Source of the DNA: Meiothermus taiwanensis DSM 14542
Lineage (GTDB): Bacteria > Deinococcota > Deinococci > Deinococcales > Thermaceae
Reading direction: 5' to 3'
Assembly (NCBI GenBank): GCA_000482765.1
Contig: AXWR01000005.1
Coordinates: 1-64,000 of the forward strand
DNA: 64,000 bases
A model generated the notes under the pieces. That model did not search any database, was not told the origin of the DNA, and worked only from the letters and a program-made list of their open reading frames with translations. How positions within the stretch are numbered: position 1 is the stretch's first letter; every line of letters begins with the position of its first letter. Position numbers and translations under genes: made by a program. Shown here one piece after another: positions 54,404-63,927 of the stretch.

Positions 54404-55687
54404 ATGATGGATTACCGCCAAGTTCTGCAACGGCTTTCCTTCCTGCCCGATCTCTACCTGGTGGGCGGGGCGGTGCGCGACATTCTGCTGGGCCAGACGC
54501 CCGAAGACCTGGACTTTGCCACCTCGGCGCCCCCGGAGGAGGTGATGCGTCTGGCTAAAGCCCAGGGCCTGGGGGCGGTTCCCACCGGCCTCGAGCACGG
54601 TACCGTCACCATCCTGATCGACCACCACCCCTACGAGGTCACCACCTTTCGCCGCGACGTGGAGACCTATGGACGAAAGGCCAGGGTGGCCTGGGGTCGG
54701 TCCATCGAAGAAGACCTGGCCCGGCGCGATTTCACCATCGGGGCCATCGCCATGGATGCCTCGGGGCAGGTGATCGACCCCTACGGCGGGCAGCGGGATC
54801 TCGAGGCCGGCGTCTTGCGGGCGGTGGGCGACCCGGCCCAGCGCTTCCGGGAAGACTACCTGCGGGTGATCCGGGCGGGCCGCTTTGCCGCGCGCTACGG
54901 CTTCGAGATCGAGCCAACAACCCTGCAAGCTGCGCAGGAAGCGGCCCCGGAGGTGCTCGCGCACGTGGCCGTCGAGCGGGTGACCGCCGAGTTTGACAAA
55001 GCCTTTCAGAACGGCACCCCCAGCCGTTTTCTGCGCTACCTCTACGACCTGGAAATCCTGCAACGGCTGATCCCCGAGTTTGAAGACACCCACCTGCTCT
55101 TGCAAAACCCCCGCTGGCACCCCGAGGGGGATGTGCTGACCCATGTCTTGCAGGTGGTGGATCGCGCCCCGCCGCCCTACCGCTGGCACGCCCTGCTGCA
55201 CGACATCGGCAAGAAGGATACCGCGCGCTGGAGGCCCGAGGGTTGGTATAGCTTTTACGGGCACGAGCGGGTGGGTGCCGCGCTGATACCCCGCATCGCC
55301 CGCGACCTGCGCCTGCCCAACCATCTGCGGGATGAGCTGGTGGTGACCACCGCTCTGCACATGGTGCCGGTCTTTACCAAGCCCACCCCTGCGGCCATCC
55401 GCAGGTTCCAGGCCCAGGCCGGCCCGCACCTGATGGCCCTAAAAGCCCTGTTCGAGGCCGATGGGGCCGGGCGCCGGCCCAAGGAGGCCTGGCAGTTTTT
55501 CGAGCCCCAGCCGGTGCCGGTGCAGCCGGTGCTGCTGGGCCGTCATCTGGTCGAACGGGGTCATAAGCCGGGGAAGGCCTTTGGCCGGATGCTCAAAGCT
55601 GCCTACGAGTGGCAGCTCGAGACCGGCGAGACCGACCTGGAGAAGCTCTACCAGGTGGCCCTGGGGGCTTTGAAGGGGGAAGCCTGA
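54404..55687 (+). CDS. CCA-adding tRNA nucleotidyltransferase with HD domain
   Basis: About 427 residues: class II polymerase head with LVGGAVRDILLGQTPEDLDFAT (GS/DxD catalytic site), RRDFTIGAIAMD, the EDxxR-like REDYLRVIRAGRFAARYGF template motif, and an HD domain (WHALLHDIGKKD, HERVGA). It builds or repairs tRNA CCA ends, or adds A only if split enzymes exist; both tRNAs in this window already encode CCA. The start at MMDYRQVL is chosen; the upstream open frame has no homology. Confidence 0.9.
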   Translation: MMDYRQVLQRLSFLPDLYLVGGAVRDILLGQTPEDLDFATSAPPEEVMRLAKAQGLGAVPTGLEHGTVTILIDHHPYEVTTFRRDVETYGRKARVAWGRSIEEDLARRDFTIGAIAMDASGQVIDPYGGQRDLEAGVLRAVGDPAQRFREDYLRVIRAGRFAARYGFEIEPTTLQAAQEAAPEVLAHVAVERVTAEFDKAFQNGTPSRFLRYLYDLEILQRLIPEFEDTHLLLQNPRWHPEGDVLTHVLQVVDRAPPPYRWHALLHDIGKKDTARWRPEGWYSFYGHERVGAALIPRIARDLRLPNHLRDELVVTTALHMVPVFTKPTPAAIRRFQAQAGPHLMALKALFEADGAGRRPKEAWQFFEPQPVPVQPVLLGRHLVERGHKPGKAFGRMLKAAYEWQLETGETDLEKLYQVALGALKGEA

Positions 55688-55714
55688 CCCTATTTTTTAG
55701 GCTATGCTGGGGAT

Positions 55715-56428
55715 ATGTCGGTTCCTGTGGTCTTTCTGCACGCTTTCCCCTACAGCCCGGCCATGTGGGCAGGGCAGCTCGAGGCCGTCGAGGGGCATCC
55801 GGTGCTGAACCCCGACATCCTGGGGTTCGAGAGCCTGGAAAGCGCGGCTGCCCACGTGCTGGTCGAGCTGGACGACCTGGGCTGGCAAAGAGCGGTGTTT
55901 GTGGGGCTTTCCATGGGGGGCTATGTGATTTTCAGATTGTGGAACCTCGAGCCCGAGCGCTTCGCGGGGATGGTGCTGGCCGACACCCGCGCCACCCCGG
56001 ACACCCCCGAGGGGGCCCGCCTGCGCTTAGAGCAGGCCGAGCGCATCCGCCGGGAAGGGATGCAGTTCTTCCCGGAGGCCACCCTCAAGGGGCACCTGGG
56101 GGCTACCACCCATGCCCGCCGCCCCGAACTGGTGGCCCAGGTGCGGCAGGCCCAGCTCGAGGCCGACCCCGGCCGGGTAGCCAGGAGCCTCGAGGCCCTG
56201 GCCCACCGGCCCGACTCGCTGCCGCTGCTCCCCAGCATCTCGGTGCCGGCCCTGGTGCTGGTGGGCGAGGAGGATACCCTCACCCCGCCCTCCGAGGCCC
56301 GGCAGATGGCCGCCCAGATTCCCGACAGCCGGATGCTGATCCTGCCCGAGGCAGGGCACCTCTCGAACCTGGAGAACCCCAAAGCCTTCAACACAGCCCT
56401 GCGGGGCTTCTTGGCCGAACTTCACTGA
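55715..56428 (+). CDS. Alpha/beta hydrolase
   Basis: A 237-residue serine hydrolase: oxyanion region FLHAFPYSPAMW, nucleophile GLSMGGY, acid in LVGEEDTLTPP and His in EAGHLSNLE. The substrate is unknown; family members include esterases and lactonases. TATGCT (55703-55708) lies 6 bases before the ATG, giving a leaderless mRNA. It overlaps the convergent 926-residue gene by 7 bases. Confidence 0.9.
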   Translation: MSVPVVFLHAFPYSPAMWAGQLEAVEGHPVLNPDILGFESLESAAAHVLVELDDLGWQRAVFVGLSMGGYVIFRLWNLEPERFAGMVLADTRATPDTPEGARLRLEQAERIRREGMQFFPEATLKGHLGATTHARRPELVAQVRQAQLEADPGRVARSLEALAHRPDSLPLLPSISVPALVLVGEEDTLTPPSEARQMAAQIPDSRMLILPEAGHLSNLENPKAFNTALRGFLAELH

Positions 56429-59202
56429 GCGGGGCTGGCCTGGCTCAGGTGCAGGGCCAGGCAGTCGTCCAGGGCCAGGGGCGAACGGGTGTTGAGCCGC
56501 GCGCGCAGGGCTTCAGCAGGCCAGATTTTGCCCAGCACCCGGCCCAGTTGGGCGCGGTAGGGGGCCGGCAGGCCCGCACAGGTCTGGAGTTTTTTCCAGG
56601 CGGCTTCCTCCTGCCCCAGCCCCAGCAGTGCCTGGGTCTCCAGGCCCAGCTTCCAGCTCTGCACCCCTGGGTCTTGCAGATCACCAATCTGCACCACCTG
56701 GGCCAGCGCCTCGGCCCACTTCTCCTGCCTCGCCAGGGTCTCGGCGTAGCCCAGGCGGGCCTGGGCCTGGAAATAGGGATCGCTTTGCTGCAAGCAGCCC
56801 TGCATCATGGCCTCGGCCTTGGGGGCCGGCATCAGCAGGGAGAGTTTCAGGGCCACATCGATGGACAAGGCGATGTAGCGGTCGCCGGGGAGTTTTTTGC
56901 TGAGCAGCTCTTCGTGCAGCTCGCGCAGGATTTTCACGCTTTCGGGGGCTTTTTGACCGCCCACATAGGGCGGTAGGTAGGGCAGTCCGCTGGCCCGTAC
57001 CCAGTAGGCCACGGCAATGCGGTACAGGGTGCGGCGGTGGCGGTAGTGGGCCTCCTCGGGGCGTTCGCGCACCTCGCGCAGGTAGGCCTCGGCCTCGGCC
57101 AGAAGGGCCAGGGCCTCCAGGGGGCGGCCTCGAGCTAGCTCGAGCACGCTGGCCTCGCTCATGGCCCGGGCCCGGATGAACTCGTCGGAGGCCTCGCGGA
57201 TGGACTGGTACAAGTAGCGCTCGGCTTCTTCGAAGTTGCCGATGCGCCGCAGGGCTGTACCGAAGCGGGCCCGCACCCTTGCTATCTCTTCGGGGGGCGC
57301 CCCTGAAGCTTCCAGGGCTTGCAGACCCTGGCGCATCTGGGCCTCGGCCTCGTAGACCCGTCCGGTGCGCAGAAGCAGGTCGCCCGACTGGTAACTGGCC
57401 CGTCCGACCAAGAGGGGATCGTGCGAGACCTGCCGTAGGGCTTCCAGGGCCTCCTCAAAGCGGCCGGCGTCTTTGGCAACCAGGCCCTGCCACAGCCGCA
57501 CCCGGTCGGCCAGAAAGGGCTGAATGGGTAGTGAGAGGGCCTGCTGGACATAGGCTTCGGCCTGGGCGTAGTCGCCTTGCCAGCGCTCCACAGCGGCCCA
57601 GACCAGCAGTCCTTCGGCCCCGATCTCGCCTGAAAGGGTCTCGGGCGGGGGCAGCAGCTGCAGGGCGGCGGGGAAATCCCCGGCGTCTACCCGGGCTTCG
57701 GCGGCCTTGACCCTGGCCCAGGCCTGCACCGCGGGATCGGTGGAGTGGAAGAGTAGCTCGAGGGCCTCCAGGGCCTCGGGGTGGGCGTACTGGCCCAGCA
57801 CGGCGCGGTAGCGTACCACTGCCATGGCCAGCTTTTCCCGCTCGAGGGTGGGCCAGGACTGTGAATCAGCCCACAGGGTGGGCAGCAGCGCGAGCCGGCT
57901 GGGGTCTTGTGAGAGCAGCTCGAGCAGCTTATCCAGCCGCTGGGCGCCGCGTGCGTGGTGCAATTGACGGAACAGGTCACCCCTAAAAAAATCCAGGGCC
58001 AGGGTGTGCAGCCTGCGGGCTTCTTTTTCTGGCACCTGGGGCAGCAGGCTGCGCAGGGCTGGGCGTACCTTGCCCTCACCCATGGGGGCCAGCAGCGCCC
58101 GCTCGGCCTGCGAGAGGTGCTCGAGGCTTTTGCCGATGGCCTTTTCCAGTAGGGGAACCGGGATGCCAGGGTCGGCCTCGGGCGAAAGAACGGCCAGCGC
58201 GTACAGGATGGGGCGCAGGGCGGTGTCCTGGGCCAGGTTGTAGCCGGCCAGGGCCGCGGGGGGGCTGCCCTGGGTTTGGGCGGCCTCCAGCAACACCAGC
58301 CGCGATAGCTCGGCGAAGTTGCGCCCGGCCTGGTTGACCAGGGCTTCTACCCGCTCGGGCGGCAGGTCGGGCAGGCGGTCTTTCACGTAGCGGCGGGCCT
58401 CGGCCCGGCTGGGGGGCGAGAGCGGATGCCAGGCCAGGTTGGGCGGGGGCTCGGAAAGCCCGGCCAGAAAAGGAATGGTCAGCCGGCGCAGCAGCGGCTC
58501 AATCCAGGCCGCCAGCCCCACCGGGTTGCCCTGGGTATCGCGCAGGCTCAGGCCACCGATCTGCCCCTCCTTTTCGGCCCGCAAGAGCAGGGGTTTCCCG
58601 CAGGCGTTGAGGGCGCCGGCCAGCTCGCTGCGCAGCTCATCCTGCAGAGCGGCCTGCAGGGCATAGGGCTGGGTGGGGGAGAGCTGCGAAAGGATGCCCT
58701 CGAGCTCCAGCCCCAGTTTTTCCGCCAGGGGGTGGAGGTGCTGGGCCAGCTCCCCCCCCAGGTTGACCATCAGGCAGCCCGGCACAGCCCGCTCCACTGC
58801 GGCCAGCAGCACACCCTTGCCGGTGGCCGCGCCCCCCACCACCACCATCTGGGGTTTTTCACCCTGCTCCAGGGCTCGCACAAAGCGGCGAAACAGCCGG
58901 CGTTTGTCGCGTCCCAAGGCCCGCCGGGCCGATTCCAGGGCCAGCTCTGAGGGGAGGCTGGGGGGTTCCAGCCCCGATTCGCTGTACAGGTCGCAGATGA
59001 CCTCGAATAGTCGCAGTTTTTCCTCGGGGCTACCCAGATCTTTGTACAGGATGTTGCGCACCGTCCCGGCCCTTCCACCGCGTTCGGCCACAGCGGCTTC
59101 CAGCCAGCGCAGACTGCCTTTTTTGCCGCGGTGATCCCGTCCGCTCAGGTGAGGTCGAAGGGTCTCGAGGTGAACCTGCCAGAGTGTACTCACTTCACCC
59201 AC
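56422..59202 (-). CDS. Large NTPase-like protein with TPR-type C-terminal half
   Basis: 926 residues. The first 100 are basic and helical with no family known to me. A P-loop-like VVVGGAATGKGVLLAAVE follows (123-130); its last residue is Gly rather than Ser/Thr. From about 480 to 900 there are TPR-like helix pairs (QGDYAQAEAYVQQALSL, AGRFEEALEALRQVS, IGNFEEAERYLYQSI). The layout resembles STAND/MalT-type regulators, but no LuxR-type DNA-binding tail is seen. It starts at GTG 59202 with a CTACACC-N7-GGTGTAG palindrome just upstream. Confidence 0.75.
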   Translation of the reverse strand: MGEVSTLWQVHLETLRPHLSGRDHRGKKGSLRWLEAAVAERGGRAGTVRNILYKDLGSPEEKLRLFEVICDLYSESGLEPPSLPSELALESARRALGRDKRRLFRRFVRALEQGEKPQMVVVGGAATGKGVLLAAVERAVPGCLMVNLGGELAQHLHPLAEKLGLELEGILSQLSPTQPYALQAALQDELRSELAGALNACGKPLLLRAEKEGQIGGLSLRDTQGNPVGLAAWIEPLLRRLTIPFLAGLSEPPPNLAWHPLSPPSRAEARRYVKDRLPDLPPERVEALVNQAGRNFAELSRLVLLEAAQTQGSPPAALAGYNLAQDTALRPILYALAVLSPEADPGIPVPLLEKAIGKSLEHLSQAERALLAPMGEGKVRPALRSLLPQVPEKEARRLHTLALDFFRGDLFRQLHHARGAQRLDKLLELLSQDPSRLALLPTLWADSQSWPTLEREKLAMAVVRYRAVLGQYAHPEALEALELLFHSTDPAVQAWARVKAAEARVDAGDFPAALQLLPPPETLSGEIGAEGLLVWAAVERWQGDYAQAEAYVQQALSLPIQPFLADRVRLWQGLVAKDAGRFEEALEALRQVSHDPLLVGRASYQSGDLLLRTGRVYEAEAQMRQGLQALEASGAPPEEIARVRARFGTALRRIGNFEEAERYLYQSIREASDEFIRARAMSEASVLELARGRPLEALALLAEAEAYLREVRERPEEAHYRHRRTLYRIAVAYWVRASGLPYLPPYVGGQKAPESVKILRELHEELLSKKLPGDRYIALSIDVALKLSLLMPAPKAEAMMQGCLQQSDPYFQAQARLGYAETLARQEKWAEALAQVVQIGDLQDPGVQSWKLGLETQALLGLGQEEAAWKKLQTCAGLPAPYRAQLGRVLGKIWPAEALRARLNTRSPLALDDCLALHLSQASPAQ

Positions 59203-59207
59203 AATAT

Positions 59208-59228
59208 CTACACCATACTGGGGTGTAG
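59208..59228. promoter_or_regulatory. Operator-like palindrome upstream of the NTPase-TPR gene
   Basis: CTACACC (59208-59214) and GGTGTAG (59222-59228) with a 7-base spacer, followed by the tandem GTGTAGTGTAGTG. It begins 5 bases before the GTG start, so it overlaps the likely leaderless promoter. Confidence 0.45.
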
Positions 59229-59255
59229 TGTAGTGCGCAAGTAAATTTGTAGATT

Positions 59256-59972
59256 TTATTGCGCCAGCTCTACTTCCAGGTTCTTATTTTTGGGCACATT
59301 AATCAGGGTGCTCAAGGTGCGGTAGCCGGGTGCTTCAACCTGCAGGGTGTAGTCGCCGGCCTCGAGCAGGAAGCTCGAGCGTCCCTGGCGGCTACTGGCA
59401 ATCTCAGTGGTGCCTTGCAAAATGCGGATGGTGGGTTCGGGGGCGTTCACGGTTACGTTGAGGAGGCAGGGGCAGGCCGGATCGACCTCGCGCACACTGC
59501 CCGAAGCAACGGATGGGGTTGGGGTGGTTGGCTCGGCAGTGGGCGGCGAGGGTTCGGGCGTGGGCTGGGATGGGCCGGCCTCGGGGGGGGTGGGGGCGGG
59601 GTCGGTTTGGAAGTTGTTGAGCGGGTTGGGGATGGTGCCTGAGGTGAGCAGGTTGGGGCTGCTGCTGTTCAGGAGCACGATGCTGCCAAAGCCGGTAAGT
59701 GCCAGTAGCACGGCCAGACCGGTGCTCCAGCCAGCCAGGCGGCTGCGGAGGTTCAACAGGGCCCAGACCAGCAACAGCACCCCCAGGATGCCCAGCCCCC
59801 AGAAGACGGTTGTGCCGTACTGCTGGTGCAGCCAGGCCCCGCCCAGCCCAGCCAGGCCCAGCACCAAACCAAATCCCATCCAGGCCAGTCCACCGCGCGG
59901 TAGGCGGGTGAGGCCCCAGAGTGTAATAAGCACACCCAGAATGCCCAGAATCCAGAGTAAAAGCGCGTTCAT
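59256..59972 (-). CDS. PEGA-domain membrane protein
   Basis: A 238-residue protein: three to four hydrophobic helices in the first 105 residues, a Pro/Thr-rich linker (about 115-160, many PTP/PEP), a short VDPACPC segment, and a C-terminal PEGA domain (SFLLEAGDYTLQVEAPGYRTLSTLINVPKNKNLEVEL). PEGA domains are beta-sandwiches found in surface proteins and may contact the envelope. Upstream of the large NTPase-TPR gene in the same direction, with 53 bases between. Confidence 0.82.
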   Translation of the reverse strand: MNALLLWILGILGVLITLWGLTRLPRGGLAWMGFGLVLGLAGLGGAWLHQQYGTTVFWGLGILGVLLLVWALLNLRSRLAGWSTGLAVLLALTGFGSIVLLNSSSPNLLTSGTIPNPLNNFQTDPAPTPPEAGPSQPTPEPSPPTAEPTTPTPSVASGSVREVDPACPCLLNVTVNAPEPTIRILQGTTEIASSRQGRSSFLLEAGDYTLQVEAPGYRTLSTLINVPKNKNLEVELAQ

Positions 59973-60112
59973 GTCAGCTCCTTTCGTAGATTGCTCGAGG
60001 TGGGGTTGGCTCCGACACCTGCTTAGACTCTAACACCCACCTGCTAGGGCATGGTGTAACCCTGGTTGCGGGGCCAGCCAAGGTCTTAGGGCAACGGTAT
60101 ACTCGAGCCACT

Positions 60113-60889
60113 ATGAAGCTCGTACGGTTCGACGCAGGTCAATGGGGGGTACTGGAAGGCGAGACCATTCACGAAACCGATGGCCCGGCGGGCAACCCCA
60201 CGGGCCGTCATTTTGACCTGGGGGGCGTGACCCTGCTGGCCCCGGCCACCCCCACCAAGATTGTCTGCGTGGGGCGCAATTACCTCGACCATATCCGCGA
60301 GATGGGCCACGACTTCGGGGGCGATCTGCCCAAGGAGCCCGGCCTGTTCCTGAAAGGCCCCAACACCCTGGCCCACCCGGCCAACCCGGCCCGCCCCGAG
60401 CGCTCGGGCGATGTGGTGCCCTACCCCAGCTTCACCAACCTGCTGCACTACGAAGGGGAGCTGGCGGTGGTGATTGAAAGCCGCATGAAAAACGTACCCG
60501 AGAGCGAGGCGCTCGAGCACGTGCTGGGCTACACCTGCGCCCTGGACGTGACCGCCCGCGACAAACAGAAAACCGACCTGCAGTGGGTGCGGGCCAAGTC
60601 CGCCGACAAGTTCTGCCCCCTGGGGCCCTGGCTGGTGACCTCGCTCGACCCACAAAACACCACCCTGCGCACCTACGTCAACGGCGAGCTGCGCCAGGAG
60701 GCCCACACCAGCCTGATGATCTTCCCGGTGGCTAAAATTCTCTCCTACATCAGCAGCTTTATGACCCTCGAGCCCGGCGATGTGGTACTGACCGGCACCC
60801 CCGAGGGGGTGGGCGAGCTCAAGCCCGGCGACCACGTGGAGGTCGCCATCGAGGGCATTGGCGACCTGCACACCCGAATTGGAAACTAA
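60113..60889 (+). CDS. Fumarylacetoacetate hydrolase family protein
   Basis: A 258-residue enzyme: N-terminal small domain, then [35 protein letters not shown] (metal-binding Glu residues), [13 protein letters not shown] and [20 protein letters not shown]-family enzymes hydrolyse C-C bonds of acylpyruvates or decarboxylate and isomerise intermediates of aromatic breakdown; the substrate is uncertain, and no catabolic cluster is nearby. TATACT (60098-60103) 9 bases before the ATG. Confidence 0.9.
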   Translation: MKLVRFDAGQWGVLEGETIHETDGPAGNPTGRHFDLGGVTLLAPATPTKIVCVGRNYLDHIREMGHDFGGDLPKEPGLFLKGPNTLAHPANPARPERSGDVVPYPSFTNLLHYEGELAVVIESRMKNVPESEALEHVLGYTCALDVTARDKQKTDLQWVRAKSADKFCPLGPWLVTSLDPQNTTLRTYVNGELRQEAHTSLMIFPVAKILSYISSFMTLEPGDVVLTGTPEGVGELKPGDHVEVAIEGIGDLHTRIGN

Positions 60890-60993
60890 ACCGCTGCTTT
60901 AGGCCCGATTTGGCAGCATACTGAACCTGGGGTGCTTCGCGCACCAGAGTACAAAGTTGCCTGGCAGTTTTGCCGGGGGATGGGGAGGTGTAT

Positions 60994-62223
60994 TTGCCGA
61001 GACCGGAGACCCTTCTGCTGATCACTAGTATCCTGCTGCTTCTCAGCGTGCTGGCCACCAAGCTGGGTGGGCGGCTGGGGGTGCCTGGGCTGCTCTTATT
61101 TTTGCTCATCGGGATGCTGGCTGGCAGCGATGGGCCGGGGGGTATCTGGTTTGACAACTACTACGTGACCCAGTTCATAGGCACGGTGGCCCTTGTCTTC
61201 ATCCTCTATTCGGGTGGCCTTTTTACCCGCTGGAATACGGTGCGCCCGGTGCTGGGGGCTGGCCTGTCGCTGGCCACTTTTGGCGTGTTATTTACCATGC
61301 TCCTGACGGGCGTATTCGCTCACTGGGTGTTGGATCTGGGCTGGCTCGAGGCCTTCTTGCTGGGTGCCATAGTCTCCAGCACCGACGCCAGCGCGGTGTT
61401 TGGGGTATTGCGCGAGCGGGCCGTGCGCCTGCGCAAGCACCTGCGGCCTTTGCTCGAGTTCGAATCCGGCACCAACGACCCCATGGCGGTGTTTCTGACC
61501 GTTGGCCTGACCGCCCTCCTGACCCGCCCCGAGATGAGCGCCTGGCAGATTCTGCCCATGTTCGTCCAGCAGATGCTACTGGGCTTACTGCTGGGTTATA
61601 GCCTGGGGCGGGCGGTGGCCTGGATTTTGCAAAACATCCGGCTCAGCTTCGATGGGTTGTATGCGGTTTTGTCGGTTACCTTAATGCTTTTGGTGTTTTC
61701 CCTTACCGCCGTGCTGGGCGGCAGTGGATTTGTGGCGGCTTATGTGGCGGGGGTGGTGGTGGGCAACAGCGACTTTCCCCGCAAGACGGCGCTGCTGGCC
61801 TTTCATGAGGGCAACACCTGGCTGATGGAGATTGGGATGTTCCTCACCCTGGGCCTGCTGGTCTTCCCCTCGCAGCTTCCCTCGGTGGCGGTAGGGGCTA
61901 TTCTGCTGGCGCTTTTTCTGATGCTGGTGGCCCGACCTGTGGCGATTTTCCTGAGCCTGCCCAATCGTCGCTTTGCCCTCAACGAGAAACTCTTTGTTTC
62001 CTGGGTGGGCTTGCGGGGGGCCATCCCCATCGTGCTGGCGACCTTTCCTTTGCTGGCTGGGGTCGAATCGGCGCAAAAGATATTCAATGTGACCTTCTTC
62101 GTGGTGCTGTTTTCGGTGCTGGTGCAAGGAACCACCCTACCCCTGGCCGCCCGCTGGTTGCGGGTGCGCGCCGAGGATGAAGCGGTGGCCTCACCGCTTC
62201 CCGAAGCAGTAGGTAGCCGCTAG
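60994..62223 (+). CDS. Cation/proton antiporter (NhaP2/CvrA-like, CPA family)
   Basis: About 409 residues with some 12 membrane helices: ATKLGGRLGVPGLLLFLLIGMLAG, SSTDASAVFGVLR, the buried ion-site FESGTNDPMAVFL (the ND motif), and WVGLRGAIPIVLATFPLL. These fit the K+/H+ antiporter NhaP2. The soluble C-terminal TrkA-C domain of the E. coli protein is missing, so nucleotide-regulated gating is not expected. Start at TTG 60994 with GGGGAGG upstream; GTG 60988 and TTG 60970 are alternatives. Confidence 0.88.
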   Translation: MPRPETLLLITSILLLLSVLATKLGGRLGVPGLLLFLLIGMLAGSDGPGGIWFDNYYVTQFIGTVALVFILYSGGLFTRWNTVRPVLGAGLSLATFGVLFTMLLTGVFAHWVLDLGWLEAFLLGAIVSSTDASAVFGVLRERAVRLRKHLRPLLEFESGTNDPMAVFLTVGLTALLTRPEMSAWQILPMFVQQMLLGLLLGYSLGRAVAWILQNIRLSFDGLYAVLSVTLMLLVFSLTAVLGGSGFVAAYVAGVVVGNSDFPRKTALLAFHEGNTWLMEIGMFLTLGLLVFPSQLPSVAVGAILLALFLMLVARPVAIFLSLPNRRFALNEKLFVSWVGLRGAIPIVLATFPLLAGVESAQKIFNVTFFVVLFSVLVQGTTLPLAARWLRVRAEDEAVASPLPEAVGSR

Positions 62224-62240
62224 CCTGTGGGGGTGCTTCT

Positions 62241-63758
62241 TCAACTCGGGGGAAGCTCAGCATCCACAAAGAGGGTCTTGGCCTGGGTGTACAGCACCTG
62301 GCCGGGGGCCGCTTTGCGGGGCCGCCAGACGTGTTTTTTGGCGGTATAGTCCACCGGTACGTTTTTCTCGCCCCGGGCCTTGGAGTGGTGGGCCGCGAGC
62401 TGTGCGGCATAGAGCAGGTCGGGCAGGGGTGCGGGGCGGCCCTGGGTGCGCAGAATCACGTGCGAACCGGGGAGGCCCTGGGCGTGGAACCAGAGGTCTT
62501 CGGAGTGGGCCATGCGGGTCAGGAGGTCGTTTTCTTTGCTGTTGCGCCCCACCCAGACCTCGAGGCCGCTGGGACTCACCAGGCGCAGGCCCACCTGGGG
62601 GCCTTTCTCACGGCTTTTGCGGCCCAGGGCCTGCAACTCCTGGCGGGAGCGCTGCTCGAGCCAGGCGAGTTCCTGCTTTAGCCCGGCGATCTGGGCCTCC
62701 AGGGCCGGTATCTGCTCCAGGGCCCGCTCGGCATTGGCCTCGAGGCGCTTGGCCCGGGCGTAGAAGCGGCTGGCGTTCTGGATGGGGGAGAGCCCGGCTT
62801 CCAGCGGAATTTCCACCATCTGGCCGGAAAAATCCTCCAGCGTGGCCTTCCGCCCTGGCGGAAGCTGGTGGCCGTAGGCCATTAGCAGATCGCCCCAGCC
62901 CCGCAGGCGCTGGGCCTCCTCCAGGCGCTCCAGGGCGTTGTGGGCATCCTCCAGGCGGGCTTGCAGGGTTCGCATCTGCCGCTGGAGGGCCTCGCGCAGG
63001 GGTTTGCGCAGGGCCTCGGCCTCTTCCTGCGCCCAGGCGGCCTGGAGGTCAGGAGGGGTGGTTTGCAGGCTGGGCTGCTCGACCAGGCTGTGGATAACCC
63101 TGTGGATAAGTGGTAGATGTTCGTGGCTGAGCCGAGTTTCCGGGCTCAGGTGTGCGCGTCGGCAGAGTTCGGCCCCCAGGGCTTTACCCACCCCGTCCAG
63201 GTTTTTGATGAGCTGCGCGAGGGGCTGGCCCACAAAGGGCTTCAGTTCGTCCTCCTGCAGGGTGCGGGGGTCGAGCTTGTGGTAGGGTGGGGGCGGGGTG
63301 TAAAAAAGCCCGCTCCGCAGTTCGCGGTAGCGGTTGATGGCGGGCGTAACCGGGCGGTCTATGCCGATAATCCGGCCCTCGAGGTCACAAACCATCAGGT
63401 TGGCGTTGCGGCCCGTGAGCTCGAAGACCAGCCGGGTGGGGGCGGTGTCCACAAAGCCCTTCTCCCCTTCGAACTGCAAAAACACCACCCGGTCGAGCTT
63501 GAGCTGTTCAATTTTTAGCAAACGCCCCTTGCAGCGGGCCTCCAAAAGGCGCTGGAAGGGAGTCTTGGCCTCGCCCACCACACGATCCGCTTCCAGTGCC
63601 AGAAGGGGATGGGGCGGGCGGTAGCGCAACAGTAGATTGCCCAGTCCTTCCAGGAGCAGGGCGGCGGTGCCCTCGTCGGGGAAAGCCCAGCCCAGGCTGC
63701 GCAAGGGCAACCTCCCCGCCAGCCCGCGCACCACCGCATGAATCAGCAAGCCTTCCAC
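62241..63758 (-). CDS. rqcH: RqcH-type NFACT protein
   Basis: A 505-residue protein with the NFACT architecture: NFACT-N (1-200, FELTGRNANLMVCD), helix-hairpin region, long coiled coil (about 250-400, LEANAERALEQIPALEAQIAGLKQELAWLEQ), and NFACT-R/DUF814 (VWVGRNSKENDLLTRMAHSEDLWFHAQGLPGSHVIL). RqcH binds stalled large ribosomal subunits and adds Ala tails to nascent chains; older names call it fibronectin-binding protein. Its N-terminal part lacks a signal peptide, in line with a cytosolic role. No partner gene is adjacent. Confidence 0.92.
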   Translation of the reverse strand: MEGLLIHAVVRGLAGRLPLRSLGWAFPDEGTAALLLEGLGNLLLRYRPPHPLLALEADRVVGEAKTPFQRLLEARCKGRLLKIEQLKLDRVVFLQFEGEKGFVDTAPTRLVFELTGRNANLMVCDLEGRIIGIDRPVTPAINRYRELRSGLFYTPPPPYHKLDPRTLQEDELKPFVGQPLAQLIKNLDGVGKALGAELCRRAHLSPETRLSHEHLPLIHRVIHSLVEQPSLQTTPPDLQAAWAQEEAEALRKPLREALQRQMRTLQARLEDAHNALERLEEAQRLRGWGDLLMAYGHQLPPGRKATLEDFSGQMVEIPLEAGLSPIQNASRFYARAKRLEANAERALEQIPALEAQIAGLKQELAWLEQRSRQELQALGRKSREKGPQVGLRLVSPSGLEVWVGRNSKENDLLTRMAHSEDLWFHAQGLPGSHVILRTQGRPAPLPDLLYAAQLAAHHSKARGEKNVPVDYTAKKHVWRPRKAAPGQVLYTQAKTLFVDAELPPS

Positions 63759-63872
63759 GCTCAGGAGTCTAGCGGACTCTCGACCCCATGCCCACCCTAA
63801 TTGAGCCCGTGGGTTTGCACATGTAGAGAGTTTCCGTAAAGGCTGGTCGTTGCGATAAAAGATCAGGCAGCC

Positions 63873-63912
63873 TTGACAGGCTCGGATTAATCTCTAGAAT
63901 AATATATAGATT
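63873..63912 (+). promoter_or_regulatory. Promoter and imperfect palindrome for the right-edge gene
   Basis: TTGACA (63873-63878), 16-base spacer, TAGAAT (63895-63900). AATCTCTA (63889-63896) and TATAGATT (63905-63912) form an imperfect inverted repeat over the -10, a plausible autoregulatory site. Confidence 0.6.
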
Positions 63913-63927
63913 TCGTGGAGGTGACAC

